Shown here: piece by piece, positions 46,951 to 58,155 of the stretch
Numbering within the stretch: position 1 is the first letter of the stretch
How the letters are laid out: each line of letters opens with the position of its first letter
Assembly: GCF_933775445.1 (NCBI RefSeq)
Contig: NC_065876.1
Span: forward strand, 18,104,001-18,168,000
Reading direction: 5' to 3'
Origin: Argentina anserina
Lineage: Eukaryota; Streptophyta; Magnoliopsida; Rosales; Rosaceae
Length of the DNA: 64,000 nt
Notes under the pieces: model-generated
What the model was told of the DNA's origin: nothing
The model's input: the letters and a program-made list of their open reading frames with translations, nothing else
The model's database searches: none
Translations under genes and position numbers: made by a program

Positions 46951-48136
46951 AACGTAGTACAATCGGTTGCAAGAACTCATACCCATATGTGTTCATATGA
47001 AGCTAATTCTTGATTCTCTATTCCGTCTAAGTATAGATGATGAAGAGATTCAATGAGCTATACTTTCATACATGTTAGTGTTGTTGGGACACTATTGCTT
47101 TCATTATGACGTGATTAGCTATGCGCCTATGCATTGTCATTGGACTTGCATTGCTTCTTTGACATGGGTTTAGTTCTACACTTAGTGAACCAACACAAAT
47201 CCTATCCACACCAACGCCGCCAGCAGCTCCAGCAACATCAACGTACGCCTTGGTGTAGCAGTCGACACTGGTAGCGTAGAGGATGCGTACGGTTCCGTCT
47301 TGGACCAAAATCAGTCCTTCATTGGTCCATTCCCCCATTCTTTTCGCGAAAGACACATTAAATGTGACAAATCAGAATCTGTCCAGTTTCGTAGGTCAAC
47401 TTCAACAAGACCTACAAGACAGCTCGCTTGATGAAATATGGTGAAATTGGTACCGTTGGAAAGGCCTATGTGTCTACTTTCCATGGACATCAACCATTCG
47501 TTCATAGCTATCATATTGAGTGAGTTATGGCTGTTTTAGCAAAGTAGGACAGTCCTGTCTGGAAATTTGCAAGTCAGTCAACTTCGACAGAGCATTGTGA
47601 ACTGCTCCGATCGGATGAGGTTGTGAACCTTATGTGAATGGAAAGACACGGGTGTCTACTTTTCAGAACATTTTACGGTTCGCTGATACCTATTTTGACG
47701 AAGAAGTTATGGCCATTTAAGTGAGTGAAGGTCCTTCTACCCGAGAATCTGATTTTCATTGCAAACTCTTGTTTTGAGTTGTTATGCAATCTTGTTTCCT
47801 AAGATCTAAGTTTGGCTAAGTATAGCATGGATGATCTAAGGATGTGTGGCTAGATTAATGATTAATCATTAGCCCAAGACTACGTTTGAGAAGCATGTAA
47901 TGAACGTTGTATACGTTGTTCTTTGTACTCCATGATTATGGCACTAATCAGGGGGAGTTGTTTTGTAGACTTCAGGGGGAGTCTACCTCACATGATGCTA
48001 TCAAATGTAGACGGTGCGTTGTGCTCTTTTTCCCTTCGATCAAGCTTTTGTTTTTACCCAAGAGGTTTTTATTTTGCTTGACAAGGTTTTTACCGAGGCA
48101 ACGATATGTGCACCATGCAACCTAGGCATGCGACAC

Positions 48137-48145
48137 AAGGGGGAG
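48137..48145 (+). promoter_or_regulatory. Polypurine tract of the young element
   Basis: AAGGGGGAG lies directly upstream of the TG of the 3' LTR, the standard plus-strand primer position. Confidence 0.8.
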
Positions 48146-48329
48146 TGTTCCGGGAGAATTACTATTCTACCCTTATGTGTGTCTTAGCCTAATAGGTTTC
48201 CTGTTAGGAGATAGATTAGCATCTCCGTAATAGATTAGGACTCCGAATCCTACGGGATTGTGGTTTTGTAATGCCTATATATAGGCCCCCATATCATTCA
48301 ATAATACACAAGTATTTCATCCTGAAACA
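48146..48329 (+). mobile_element. 3' LTR of the young element
   Basis: Identical by eye to 41595-41778 over 184 bp and followed by the TATAT duplication. Confidence 0.95.
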
Positions 48330-48441
48330 TATATAAAAATATATCATTTTTTATTAAAAATTTAATAGAAAGTCTATTAATTCCACTGTAAGCTATTCCA
48401 CTCATTCAATGTGGGATAGAATCCCACGTTAAGTTCCAACA
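48330..48441 (-). mobile_element. Remnant of the 5' LTR of copia copy B
   Basis: On the minus strand it starts TGTTGGAACTTAACGTG at 48441, matching the shared LTR start at 36575. Compared with that LTR and leader, about 390 bp between 'gattgaaaaac' and 'tttatata' are deleted, which removed the LTR's 3' part and the primer-binding site. The young element then inserted at the scar. The LTR start abuts MTR4 coding sequence. Confidence 0.8.
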
Positions 48442-49924
48442 CCTGCTCCGAGCCCGCCAAGACATTCCCCTTCACTCTCGACCCCTTTCAGTCCGAAGCC
48501 ATCAATTGCATCGACAACGGCGAATCCGTCATGCTAAAAACACCCCAATATCTCTAGCCGAATTCGGAATCACCGATTGTTTTGGTTGATGCTGTGATAT
48601 GGTATGATAGGTGTGTGCTCACACCTCCGCCGGAAAAGCGCGTGATATACACTGCCCCATCAAAGCTCTCAGCAACCAAACCAAAAGTACCGGGAGTTCA
48701 GAGAGGAGTTTTCCGGTGATATACAATGCTTTCTGCTTGGTACACATTCCCCCTCCCTCCCTCCCTCCTCTTTTTAATTTTATTGATTGAAATTGGATTA
48801 CGAGTTTAATCAGTTATGTGCGCTTCAGGTAATGACGACAGAGATCTGGCGAAGCATGCAGTACAAAGGATTCCGAGGTGACGCGAGAGGTGGCTTGGAT
48901 AGTCTTTGATGAGGTGCATTACATGCGCGATCTCGAGAGAGGTGTGGTGTGGGAAGAGAGCATTGTTATGGCTCCTAAGAAGGCTCGGTTTGCCTTCCTC
49001 TGCGACTGTTCCCAATGCCAAGGTCCATCGCCAGCCTTGCCACATTGTCAATACGGATTACAGGCCCACTCCTCTTCAGCACTATGTTTTCCCCTCCGGA
49101 GGGGAGGGTCTGTTCCTCGTGGTGGATGAGAAGGGGAAGTTTCGCGAGGACAGCTTTCAGCAGGCTCTTCCTGGCTCCAACGCCGCTAAGAAGAAGGAAA
49201 ATGGCAAATGGCAGAAGGGTCTTGTCATTGGCAAGGCCAGTGAAGAAAGTGATATCTTCAAGATGGTGAAAATGATCATTCAGCGGCAGTACGACCCTCT
49301 CATTCTTTTCTGTTTTAGCAAAAGGGAATGTGAATCACTCGCGATGCAGGTACAAATCTTAAATATGATAAAACCTTCCTTAAACTTTCTGATAAAATCT
49401 TAAATATGAGACCTTCATGGTTGTCCATTCAGAAGTGTTCCTGTTTGTTTGGCTAGTGGAAGTTGTTCATTTAAATTCATGGTCGAGGGGACCAATATTT
49501 TAGTATACACTTTGTTATGATTCTTACTAGTTTCTTCATCATTTTATTGAATGCTAGTTTTTCACTACTTTTTTCTTTGTCTGCTTCAGCATTTAGATGG
49601 CAAAATTGGACCTAAACGGGGACAGTGAGAAAGCAAACATAGAAACCATCTTCTGGAGTGCTATGGATATCCTTTCGGACGACGATAAGAAATTACCCCA
49701 GGCAAGTTTTCATTCCTTCCTTTCCAAGTTAGCATATCTCTCTCTCTCTCTCTCTCTCTCTATCCTGGTTTGCGTGATTCACTACCCCCAAATATGCAAA
49801 TTATTTAAGGGCATATTTAGTTGGGTAAGCACATGAATTTTAGCATACTCAATAGTTGGTTCCTCTTATTACTTTGAATACAACAAATATAAGACTACCA
49901 ACACGCCAACTTAATGGTCCTGAC

Positions 49925-49961
<37 letters not shown>

Positions 49962-52900
49962 CATCTATATATATGTGCATGGTGTGAGAATTTGGTTTAC
50001 ATGCAATACTGTGTTTAATGATAAATAAGTGAACCCTGAATTTTCTATCTTATTTTATATGGTGACATTCATTTCTTTATATGTTCTTCAAAATAGGCTA
50101 CCACTATGTTGCCCCTTTTAATGCGTGGAATAGGTGTGCATCATTCTGGTTTGATTCCCATTCTAAAGGAAGTGATTGAGATATTGTTTCAGGAAGGTCT
50201 TATCAAGGTACAGATTACTTGTAGCATTTGTGTATTTTCACCAATTATCATCAAACATAGACCAGCAAAGCTTGCTTGCTAAACCCCTTGAACACTTTCA
50301 TCCAAACTCAAAAGTTGTCTGCTTTCACTGTATGCACGGATATGTGTTTTAGAAAACTGGTATAAAATCTGATAGGCATTTCTTTAGTGTTTGTTTGCGA
50401 CAGAGACCTTCAGCATAGGGTTGAACATGCCTGCAAAAACTGTTGTATTTACCAATGTCCGAAAATTTGATGGTAATAAGTTCAGATGGATAACAAGTGG
50501 TGAGTACATACAAATGAGTGGTCGTGCTGGTCGCCGGGGTATTGATAAACGTGGGATATGCATACTCATGGTAGATGAAAAGCTAGAGCCATCCACTGCG
50601 AAAATGATGCTTAAAGGAAATGCTGATAGTTTGAACAGGTACATGTGTTCTTAATTCGGAATTATCTGTGCATAAGACCTTCGGGGCACTTTATTTAATG
50701 GACTAAATGTTGGACCACTTTAGTTAGACTATTTGTGTTTGGATCTAGATGTTCCATAGTAAACCAGATGAAATGGTTCAAAGTACAAAACCAAAAATTG
50801 GATCAAAACTATTAGATTGACTGGTCTAGGTATCAACATGTCTTTCGATGGTTTTTTTTTTTAATTATCATTTCGCCGTAAATATATGCTATTCTTTTGT
50901 TAATTCTGTTAATTCAGTTTCTTTGCCTTCCAGTGCCTTTCATTTAAGCTACAATATGCTTTTGAATCAATTGCGCTCTGAAGATGGTGATCCAGAAAAT
51001 TTGCTTCGTAACTCATTTTATCAATTCCAAGCTGATCGTGCCATTCCCAATTTGGAGGTTAGTTGCTGGATGCAGGGCTAATAATTTTAAGTTGCAGTTG
51101 GTCTTCTATATCTGTATAACTTGGTTTTGATTTGTTTGTTCAAAAAAGGACTAAAGGAATCTATTTGAGTTAGCAACGATCTACAATTTTTTATCTCAGC
51201 ATACGGAATAATGAATTTTGTGTTATGTTATTAATGCAGAAACAAGCAAAGGAACTTGAACAAGAGAGGGATTCAGTTATTATTGAAGAAGAAAATAGTG
51301 TAAAGAATTACTACAACCTAGTACAGCAATACAAGAGTTTAAAGCAGGATCTTCATGAGATTGTGATTTCTCCCAAGTACTGCTTACCATTTCTGAAACC
51401 TGGTAGGCTTGTATCAATTCAATGCAGTACTGAGGACCACGTCACATGGGGAGTTATTCTTAATTTTCAACGGGTGAAAACTGTTTCCAAAGGTTAGAAC
51501 TCAATAGCTTTCTCTTCGTTATTATTCGAGCTTTTAGGTCACTAATAAATGGTTCATTAGTTTTTCAGATGATGCAGTTAAGAAACCAGAAGATTCTAAC
51601 TACGTAGTGGATGTTTTAACAAGATGTGTGGTCAGTACAAATGGAATTGCAAAAAGAACTCTCAAAATTGTTCCTCTTAAAGAACTTGGAGAACCTGTCG
51701 TTGCTTCCATTTCCATATCTCAGGTCAAATGCTTGATACTTTTTTTTTTTGCATCAAATTTTCATGTTTAGGCCGTTTCTTCCTATAATCTCCTTCAAAT
51801 TATGAATTGGTATGATTAATTAAGCATATATATAATCATATATTATTAATTATTTAGTTACATATATAATTAATTTATTTGAAGTGTTATTAGATTATTT
51901 ACTTGTCCTGTGTTTGATTGTAATTGAAAGCTGCTTACATTTTTTTTTGGTGAACTGTGCTAATTTCATCTATACTGTGACGGCTAAAAACTTATTACCT
52001 TTTTTTTTGTTCAGATTAATAGCATGAGTCGACTTTGTATGGTCATACCAAATGATCTTTTGTCATTACAAGCTTGAGAAAACACACTGAAGAAAGTTCT
52101 TGAAACTCTTTCAAGATTTGGGGACAAGATTCCTCTTCTAGATCCTGAAGAAGACATGAAGGTATGCTAGTGCAATGTTTTGCTTTTTTTTTTTTTTTTT
52201 TTAATTTAAAAGATTGCTCTTATTTCTACTGAGCACACCTCGTATTTTCTGTCGTCAGATCCAAAGTAGTTCGTACAAAAAAGTGGCTCGAAGGATTGAG
52301 GCTTTAGAGAATCTGAAGGTTTTTCATATGAAGCAGGAATTGCAGCTAGGATCAAGTCAATTAAGAAAACAATGCGCTCTTCAACTGCATTGGCTTTTAA
52401 AGATGAACTTAAGGCACGAAAACGGGTTCATCGGAGGCTAGGGTAAATAGTTATTTTATTTTCCTTCCTCAGGCTTTTCACTTCTTATGACAGGGTTGCT
52501 TATGTGTCCTGCACCGGATATTTTGTCATTGTTTGCATATTTATGAAAGTCAAAAATTACAAATCTCGTAGATGAGATTTGGAAGGCTCAGGCGACTATG
52601 ACAATTCAAGTAGTTTTTGAAATTATATTAAGATGATTGGGTGGATTGTGATGCAGATATGTTACACGTGATGATGTCGTGGAGTTGAAGGGTAAGGTTG
52701 CTTGTGAAATCAGTAGTGCAGATGAGTTGACCCTCACAGAGCTCATGTTCAATGGCGTTTTTTAAGGACATCAAGGTAGAAGAGTTGGTATCTCTTCTCT
52801 CATGTTTTGTTTGGCGAGAAAAACTAAAAGATGCTACAAAACCAAGAGAAGAGCTTGACTTGCTCTTCTTGCAATTACAAGAAACTGCTAGGAGGGTGGC

Positions 52901-53683
52901 TGAAGGTCAGCTTGAATGCAAGGTACTTTTCATTCTGGTGGACTTAAATTGTTGATTTAAGGTTTTTGTTCAGCTTGAGATAACAGAAAAGTTACTTCAA
53001 AGTTTTTTTGGGTCAAGTGAATGTTAACGGTTTCCTCAGTTTATTGGTTCTTTTTAGTGTATTTGTCATTAGTAACACCTTACATGTAGGAAATAACATA
53101 GATGCATTTTCATTAATAAAGTTTGTGAAAATGTGCTCTCTTTTTTAGAGTAAGATTTAAACCACCAATTGGTTTGTATTATCTGAGATGAAATGATTAG
53201 GTTATGCACAAGCACAGACACAGTGAACTGGGCATGTGGCAAATTGCTAAGATCTTCAAATGAAGTATCGCATTGCTTTGTCCCACCTGTGCTTATCTAT
53301 CATAAAGGCACTCCATGTTTGGTTTTTTTATGCAATTGCAAAATGGATGGTTTTAATCTTTTATGTGTTATTGAGACGTTGTTGCTTTCTGTTGGATGTA
53401 CTGCAGGTTGAAATTGACATTGATAGCTTTGTGAGTTCATTTCGGCCTGATATTATGGAGGCTGCATATGATTGGGCAAAAGGGTCAAAATTTTACGAGA
53501 TAATGTCAGTTACAGGGGTTTTGAGGGTAGCTTAATCAGAGCAATTAGGAGATTAGAGGAAGTTCTTCAGCAACTTATACATCAGCCAATTCTATTGGAG
53601 AAACTGATCTTGAATCAAAATTTGAGGAGGCTGTTTTGAAAATCAAGAGAGACATTGTCTGTGCAGCTTCCTTATACTTGTAA
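48442..53683 (+). pseudogene. MTR4: MTR4-type exosome RNA helicase (DExH9-like) pseudogene
   Basis: Homology starts with [17 protein letters not shown] and ends with KIKRDIVCAASLYL and a stop at 53681-53683. Exon pieces carry motif II as [91 protein letters not shown], and the arch and C-terminal helical parts. Lesions: the ATP-binding motif I region is missing after GESVM (48534); frameshifts near 48871 and 48998; eight codons (EFADWVAK-type) lost at 49020; a GC donor at 49702; TGA at 52075-52077; about 14 codons deleted near 52318 with a frameshift after; one extra T near 52760; one missing T near 53522. Intact MTR4 feeds RNA to the nuclear exosome. The 5' end is cut by the copia LTR. A functional paralogue must exist elsewhere. 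Confidence 0.92.
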
Positions 53684-54024
53684 CATCTTCCTGGGGCATC
53701 TTTGTTTTTGCCATTGTTTGAAGCTAGTTTCTGGAGTAATATACAAGGTGATGGATCCCTGTATAGAGTTTTACAATTATTCTGCCATCGGATGCATTCT
53801 TCTCTCAAAGAGATCGGCTGGAACGTTGGCGATAAGAGTTATACAGACTGATTTAAGAATTCTACAGAAAATTTTGGTTGGGATTTAGAGTACTTTATCC
53901 TTAGTGTTTTATCCTTAATGTTTTGCCAAAATTCCCAGTTACAGGTCACTTGTTAACTGTTCAAATAGTATTGATATCTCCCTTGGATTACAGGAAGCAG
54001 AGAAAAGCCCGAAAAAGAATGACA

Positions 54025-54495
54025 TTACTTAACAGCTTCTCTAATGCGAAAGCATGGAAAGAGGTTAAACAAATAGTCAACAACATATCCAAAGAAGCCA
54101 GCAGATCTCTCCCTTTCTACTGTGGGGGCTTGTGCAACTGGTATGCCGTAGACAGGATCTGGAACTGGAATCATATATTGCTGATAAGATGATGTAGGTG
54201 CAGCACTTGGTTGTTTGCTTGGAACTGGAAGTGGATGATAGGCTACCTCTGGAGCAGGGCAGTGAAGTTCAGGCGCCGGAAGAGGCTCAATCTCATGTGT
54301 CTGCTCAGTATAATCCATCCATGGTGGTAGAGGTGGAGCCGATGGCTGAGCTGTTGAGGAGGAGGAGCAGCAGTGACACTGACATCGGAGCGGTGGTGGT
54401 GGGGGATCATAGGGTGGTGGGGGAGGATGGCGATGAATCTTTCTGCTTCTCTTCTTTCTTGACCATGATTTGAGCTTCTTCACAGCTTTTATCAT
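54025..54495 (-). CDS. Small proline-rich protein of unknown function
   Basis: A 156-residue frame in one exon. It has a basic N-terminus (MIKAVKKLKSWSRKKRSRK), a proline and cysteine/serine-rich middle (HPPPPPYDPPPPP; CQCHCCSSSS; QPSAPPLPPW), a PVPDP...PVAQAP stretch, and a hydrophobic-aromatic C-terminus (GFFGYVVDYLFNLFPCFRIREAVK). The start context is GGAAGCAATGAT. I recall similar short plant proteins with a basic head and a 'LFPCF' tail but cannot name a function. There is no signal peptide. It converges on the MTR4 pseudogene. Confidence 0.6.
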   Translation of the reverse strand: MIKAVKKLKSWSRKKRSRKIHRHPPPPPYDPPPPPLRCQCHCCSSSSTAQPSAPPLPPWMDYTEQTHEIEPLPAPELHCPAPEVAYHPLPVPSKQPSAAPTSSYQQYMIPVPDPVYGIPVAQAPTVERERSAGFFGYVVDYLFNLFPCFRIREAVK

Positions 54496-54639
54496 TGCTT
54501 CCTCGGTTTCGGATTGACGAATCTATCAGAAGGAACTTTGGATCTTGAGCTAAATGGAATATTGATGAGGAAATGAGAATGGCATCTTGAACTTTGTTTT
54601 TAAAATGTGGAGGAGCGGTGCCTTCGTTTCTCAACGACT

Positions 54640-56840
54640 AGCATTCCCTTTTAGCTTTTCAGTTTTCAAATCTTGTAGCCGTTATGCATCCACTGACAAC
54701 TGACAGACCAAGAAACTCATCATATTTCATATAACTTTTTTTGTCGAATATTTCATCTAATTAATTAAATAATTTTCTACACTATTCATACATGGAAACT
54801 TGATTTAGCCATTGGTAATGGAAATTGGAAGTGTCGACAAAAACTACGGTGATTTAATTTGTAGTTGTTATGGTGTCATGTCCATGATCTATTTATCGCT
54901 AAAATGTTGATTTCTTGTTGATGTAATGGCGACCTTGCACTAATGACATACATAGCTAGATATATCATATGGCGATGGTTAAACATAAATAAAATGAAGA
55001 TTGACAAGTCATTCCTTTATAATATGCAAAATGAAAGGATGAATGGGGTCTTTTGGTTTTGGATACGTATCAGTGCGTTACCTTCATACACGCCCTTTAG
55101 CAGTTACTTAAATCCTAGTGTCTTGTTAACCAAGTCTCTCGCCATCCTCCGCATTTAGAAATGGATTATTTGTTTTACACATCTTTTATCTCCTTTCCAC
55201 AGTTCCACTTAAAACCAATCTCATTCCATACCACCTTTATTTGTTCCCATAGATAATTAAATACCTCTCTAGGACCCGTCGGTGCATCACCTCTATGAAA
55301 ATGTGGAAGGTGATATTGTTCACCTTTGTACGGTGAAGCTAATGATACAGTGAAGCTTTTACATTGTAGCACTAAAAGTGATGGTTGTACTGTAGAGTAC
55401 ACTTAGAATGAGATGACCAAAGTTTGTTTGGTCCTACATAAATATTCCAGTTCCATTTTAGTTTCCTGCTATTTCATTTGGTTATGAATTATAGTTCATC
55501 CCTTAATATTTCTGAAGTTATGTAGTTTATTGTCAAAATTGACTTATTACAAGACAATGGAATATAAGACTATGCAAAATCACTCTTGATCATGAAGGTA
55601 AATCATCTTTTACACCCAAATCAAGCCCTTGAAGCTGTTATATGTTGGTCTTTATAAAATTTTCTCAACTTCTTTGCTTCCTCAATTTCCTCGATAGTCA
55701 ATTCAAGAGTCTGTTGCATTGTGACCTTTTTCTTTTCCAAATTAGCAAGTCTTTCATCATGAGTAGCTAGTGTTCCTAGTAAATCTGGGTTAGCAAATCA
55801 AATTATTAAAATAAAAAAAATTGTAACAAATGGTCATATAATTTTGAGTAGCTAGTGTTCCTAGTAAATTGTAGAATTTAGCTAGTTTTTTGTCTTGACG
55901 TGTATTCCTTAAGTTGCAAGAGGTTGTAGAAATAATTAAATGATTTGTCTACTACATTATGTTTTCTCATAAACTTTTGTATGCATGATGTGTATGATAC
56001 ACAACACAATCTTAACAATTGAGATTAATTTATACTTAGGGCCCAGTGTATATGTATATGATTTCCTTTAATCTGGGTTGTTCACACTATGTGAAGATGT
56101 ATGTCGTGTGCTGAAGATATTCTGCTATTTCTTGGTAAATACATTGTTTTTATTAAGAATTTTATCTTTGGTTGTGGTTCATATTCTTTAGGTTTGCGAG
56201 AACTAAAGAAGTAGCTAATCTGTTGGTATTTAGTAGGCAACTAAGGCTCGAGTCTCATAAATGCTCCAAAAAAATCTGAAAATTATTGAAGATTTCCCAA
56301 AATATCGGAAAGTTTTTGAAATTTTTGTATGAAATTGAATTTTATATTGGAACTCTAATGGCGATTTTATCGATTTTTTGTGAAAGTGAACAATTAATGC
56401 TTTAATGATAAAAAAAAGAATAATCAATGCCTCAGACATAAGCTAAAAGAATGCTTGTGGAGAGAAAAAGTGTTCAAGTTGATCATAAAGTGTGGGGCGT
56501 AGTGGTGCACATCACATGTGCCAAAAAACCTAATGATTTCGCACACATTATTATCTCTTAATAAATTATTTTTTTATTAATGATTTCGCATTCCCCTTCT
56601 TCATCCACTTTTTAAGATTCTATGCAACTCTCTACAACTACCAAACCAATAAACTCTGTAATATAGTTTGCATGAACTCTGATCTAATCCTATAGAAAAA
56701 ATGTTGGCTCTTAAGCTAATGTTAGAGTAACAGAGTAGCTGTTGAGCATGAGAACTAGTGGTTATATTGTAGATTTTTTAGCTAGATCTTCCTGAACACA
56801 TAGCAACCCAATTTGTTTTTATAAACGTGCATCTTTTCTT
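54640..56840. other. Long intergenic interval, mostly featureless
   Basis: AT-rich. A minus-strand run at about 55790-55660 reads PDLLGTLATHDERLANLEKK, then KVTMQQTLELTIEEIEEAKKL, a coiled-coil-like fragment without start, stop context or known family. A 24-bp direct repeat 'gagtagctagtgttcctagtaaat' occurs at about 55761 and 55852. Frames at 54943-55158, 55175-55402 and 56230-56439 have no support. Confidence 0.4.
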
Positions 56841-56849
56841 CCCCTTGCA

Positions 56850-58005
56850 AGCAAAAGTCCAATAGTTGAACTAGATTTGGTGTTGAAGCTTGACTCTAAA
56901 TACCATCTCATTCTTAAGTTCTTCTACACCTTGATTATGGTTCCTTGATAGCCTTTTGACAACTATTTTTTGACCATTTGAAAGCAAACTCTTATAGACT
57001 ACACCAAATTCACTTACATATAACTTGTTATTATTAGAGAAATTGTTTGTAGCGGCTTGAATGGTACCAAAATCAAATCGTAAAGATTTAGCCCAAAAAA
57101 TGTCATTCTTATTACTTGGTTCTAATACTGTATTACACTTTGTTCTTACCCTCTTACTAATGAGGCACTAGTTGGTCACAAAAATAACTAAAGAAGACAT
57201 AAGTGCAACCGTAATAACCATAATCGTTTTACCAGAGAATTTGCTCTTTCATTTCTTCACTGAGCTCGGAGGAGAAAGAGGCCGATCTCCTGGAGTAGCG
57301 CCAGTGCCGATGTCATATTATTCACATTGCCTTGAAACCTATCATATGGTACTACTTCAAAAATTGGCAGACATCTTTAAAAAAAGTAATATAGTTTATC
57401 ATATCATTTGAAAGCACATACCCACCGGCAACAATTGGCTGCAATGCTGGAAGACTTACAAACAACAATTTAGTGTCTATGTTGTTCCATTGGTTTATTG
57501 AATTCTTGAAAGCATCAAAGTTACTAGAACTATATTTACAGTGTGCTTGTTGAACCCAAAGATAATCAAATAATCCAGTAACTAATGAACCATTGAGTTT
57601 TATAACAAGAAATTGGCATTGAGGTGCTGTAGATAAGATATTTGTGCTAAAATCAGATAATTTGCTTGCCTATTCAACATAGTGAAATTTGCCCATCTTA
57701 ATGACGAAATCCACACCATCTTATACAGCGTCGCCTAAAGGCCTAAGTTTGATTTGCTCCCTAAAAGTCATTCTAGCCATATATATAGTCTGCTTCAGTG
57801 TTGATATCATCTTCATCTGATAGTGTTTAATTCCTAGCACCACAACCAATTGAAAAAGTATTTGAATCTTGGTTTTGGCAATTTCAAATTTCCTTGCTAA
57901 TGGCTTGGCAGCCATTGGACGCTGGATTACAGTGACTGACTAAGTTGATTAGAGGTGTTTGGCCATTAGCGAATTGAGGGAGGAATTCAGTGTTGACAAT
58001 TCGAT
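56850..58005 (-). pseudogene. Class III chitinase / receptor-like kinase fusion relic
   Basis: Read on the minus strand from 58005. A hevamine-type GH18 domain comes first: VNTEFLPQFANGQTPLINL, SHCNPASNGC; a frameshift; KIQILFQLVVVLGI; RPLGDAV followed by a stop; DGVDFVIKMG in place of the catalytic DGIDFDIE; NILSTAPQCQF; GLFDYLWVQ; SINQWNNIDTKLLFVSLP. Next come a Ser/Pro linker and a membrane segment (SGKTIMVITVALMSSLVIFV). A CRK/DUF26-RLK type juxtamembrane and kinase N-lobe follows: FDFGTIQAATNNFSNNNKL, EFGVVYKSLLSNGQKIVVKRLS, EELKNEMVFRVKLQHQ, then a stop. The rest of the kinase was not recognised. Multiple stops and frameshifts make it a pseudogene. The order suggests a chitin-like-ligand receptor with a non-catalytic chitinase ectodomain. 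Confidence 0.75.
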
Positions 58006-58155
58006 ATCACCCCGTTGGACATGTGTCTATTAGTGTACCTTCATCTTGATTTTGGCCTTAGTAAACCGTAATGCTTGCAAAACTTGTTTTTTTTTATAGA
58101 TATATAAAGTATAGAATAAAACTATATATATTCTAGAAGGATATGCATAAGATTA

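Larger units (their letters stand above)
41595..48329 (+). mobile_element. Young non-autonomous copia-type LTR retrotransposon, TSD TATAT
   Basis: Two 184-bp LTRs (41595-41778 and 48146-48329) read as identical, and the element is flanked by TATAT at 41590-41594 and 48330-48334. It inserted into the old copia leader/LTR. The interior carries a primer-binding-like site, a C-rich block, and scattered pol remnants with many stops. A polypurine tract AAGGGGGAG directly precedes the 3' LTR. With no usable protein of its own, it must have been mobilised by another copy. Confidence 0.95.
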
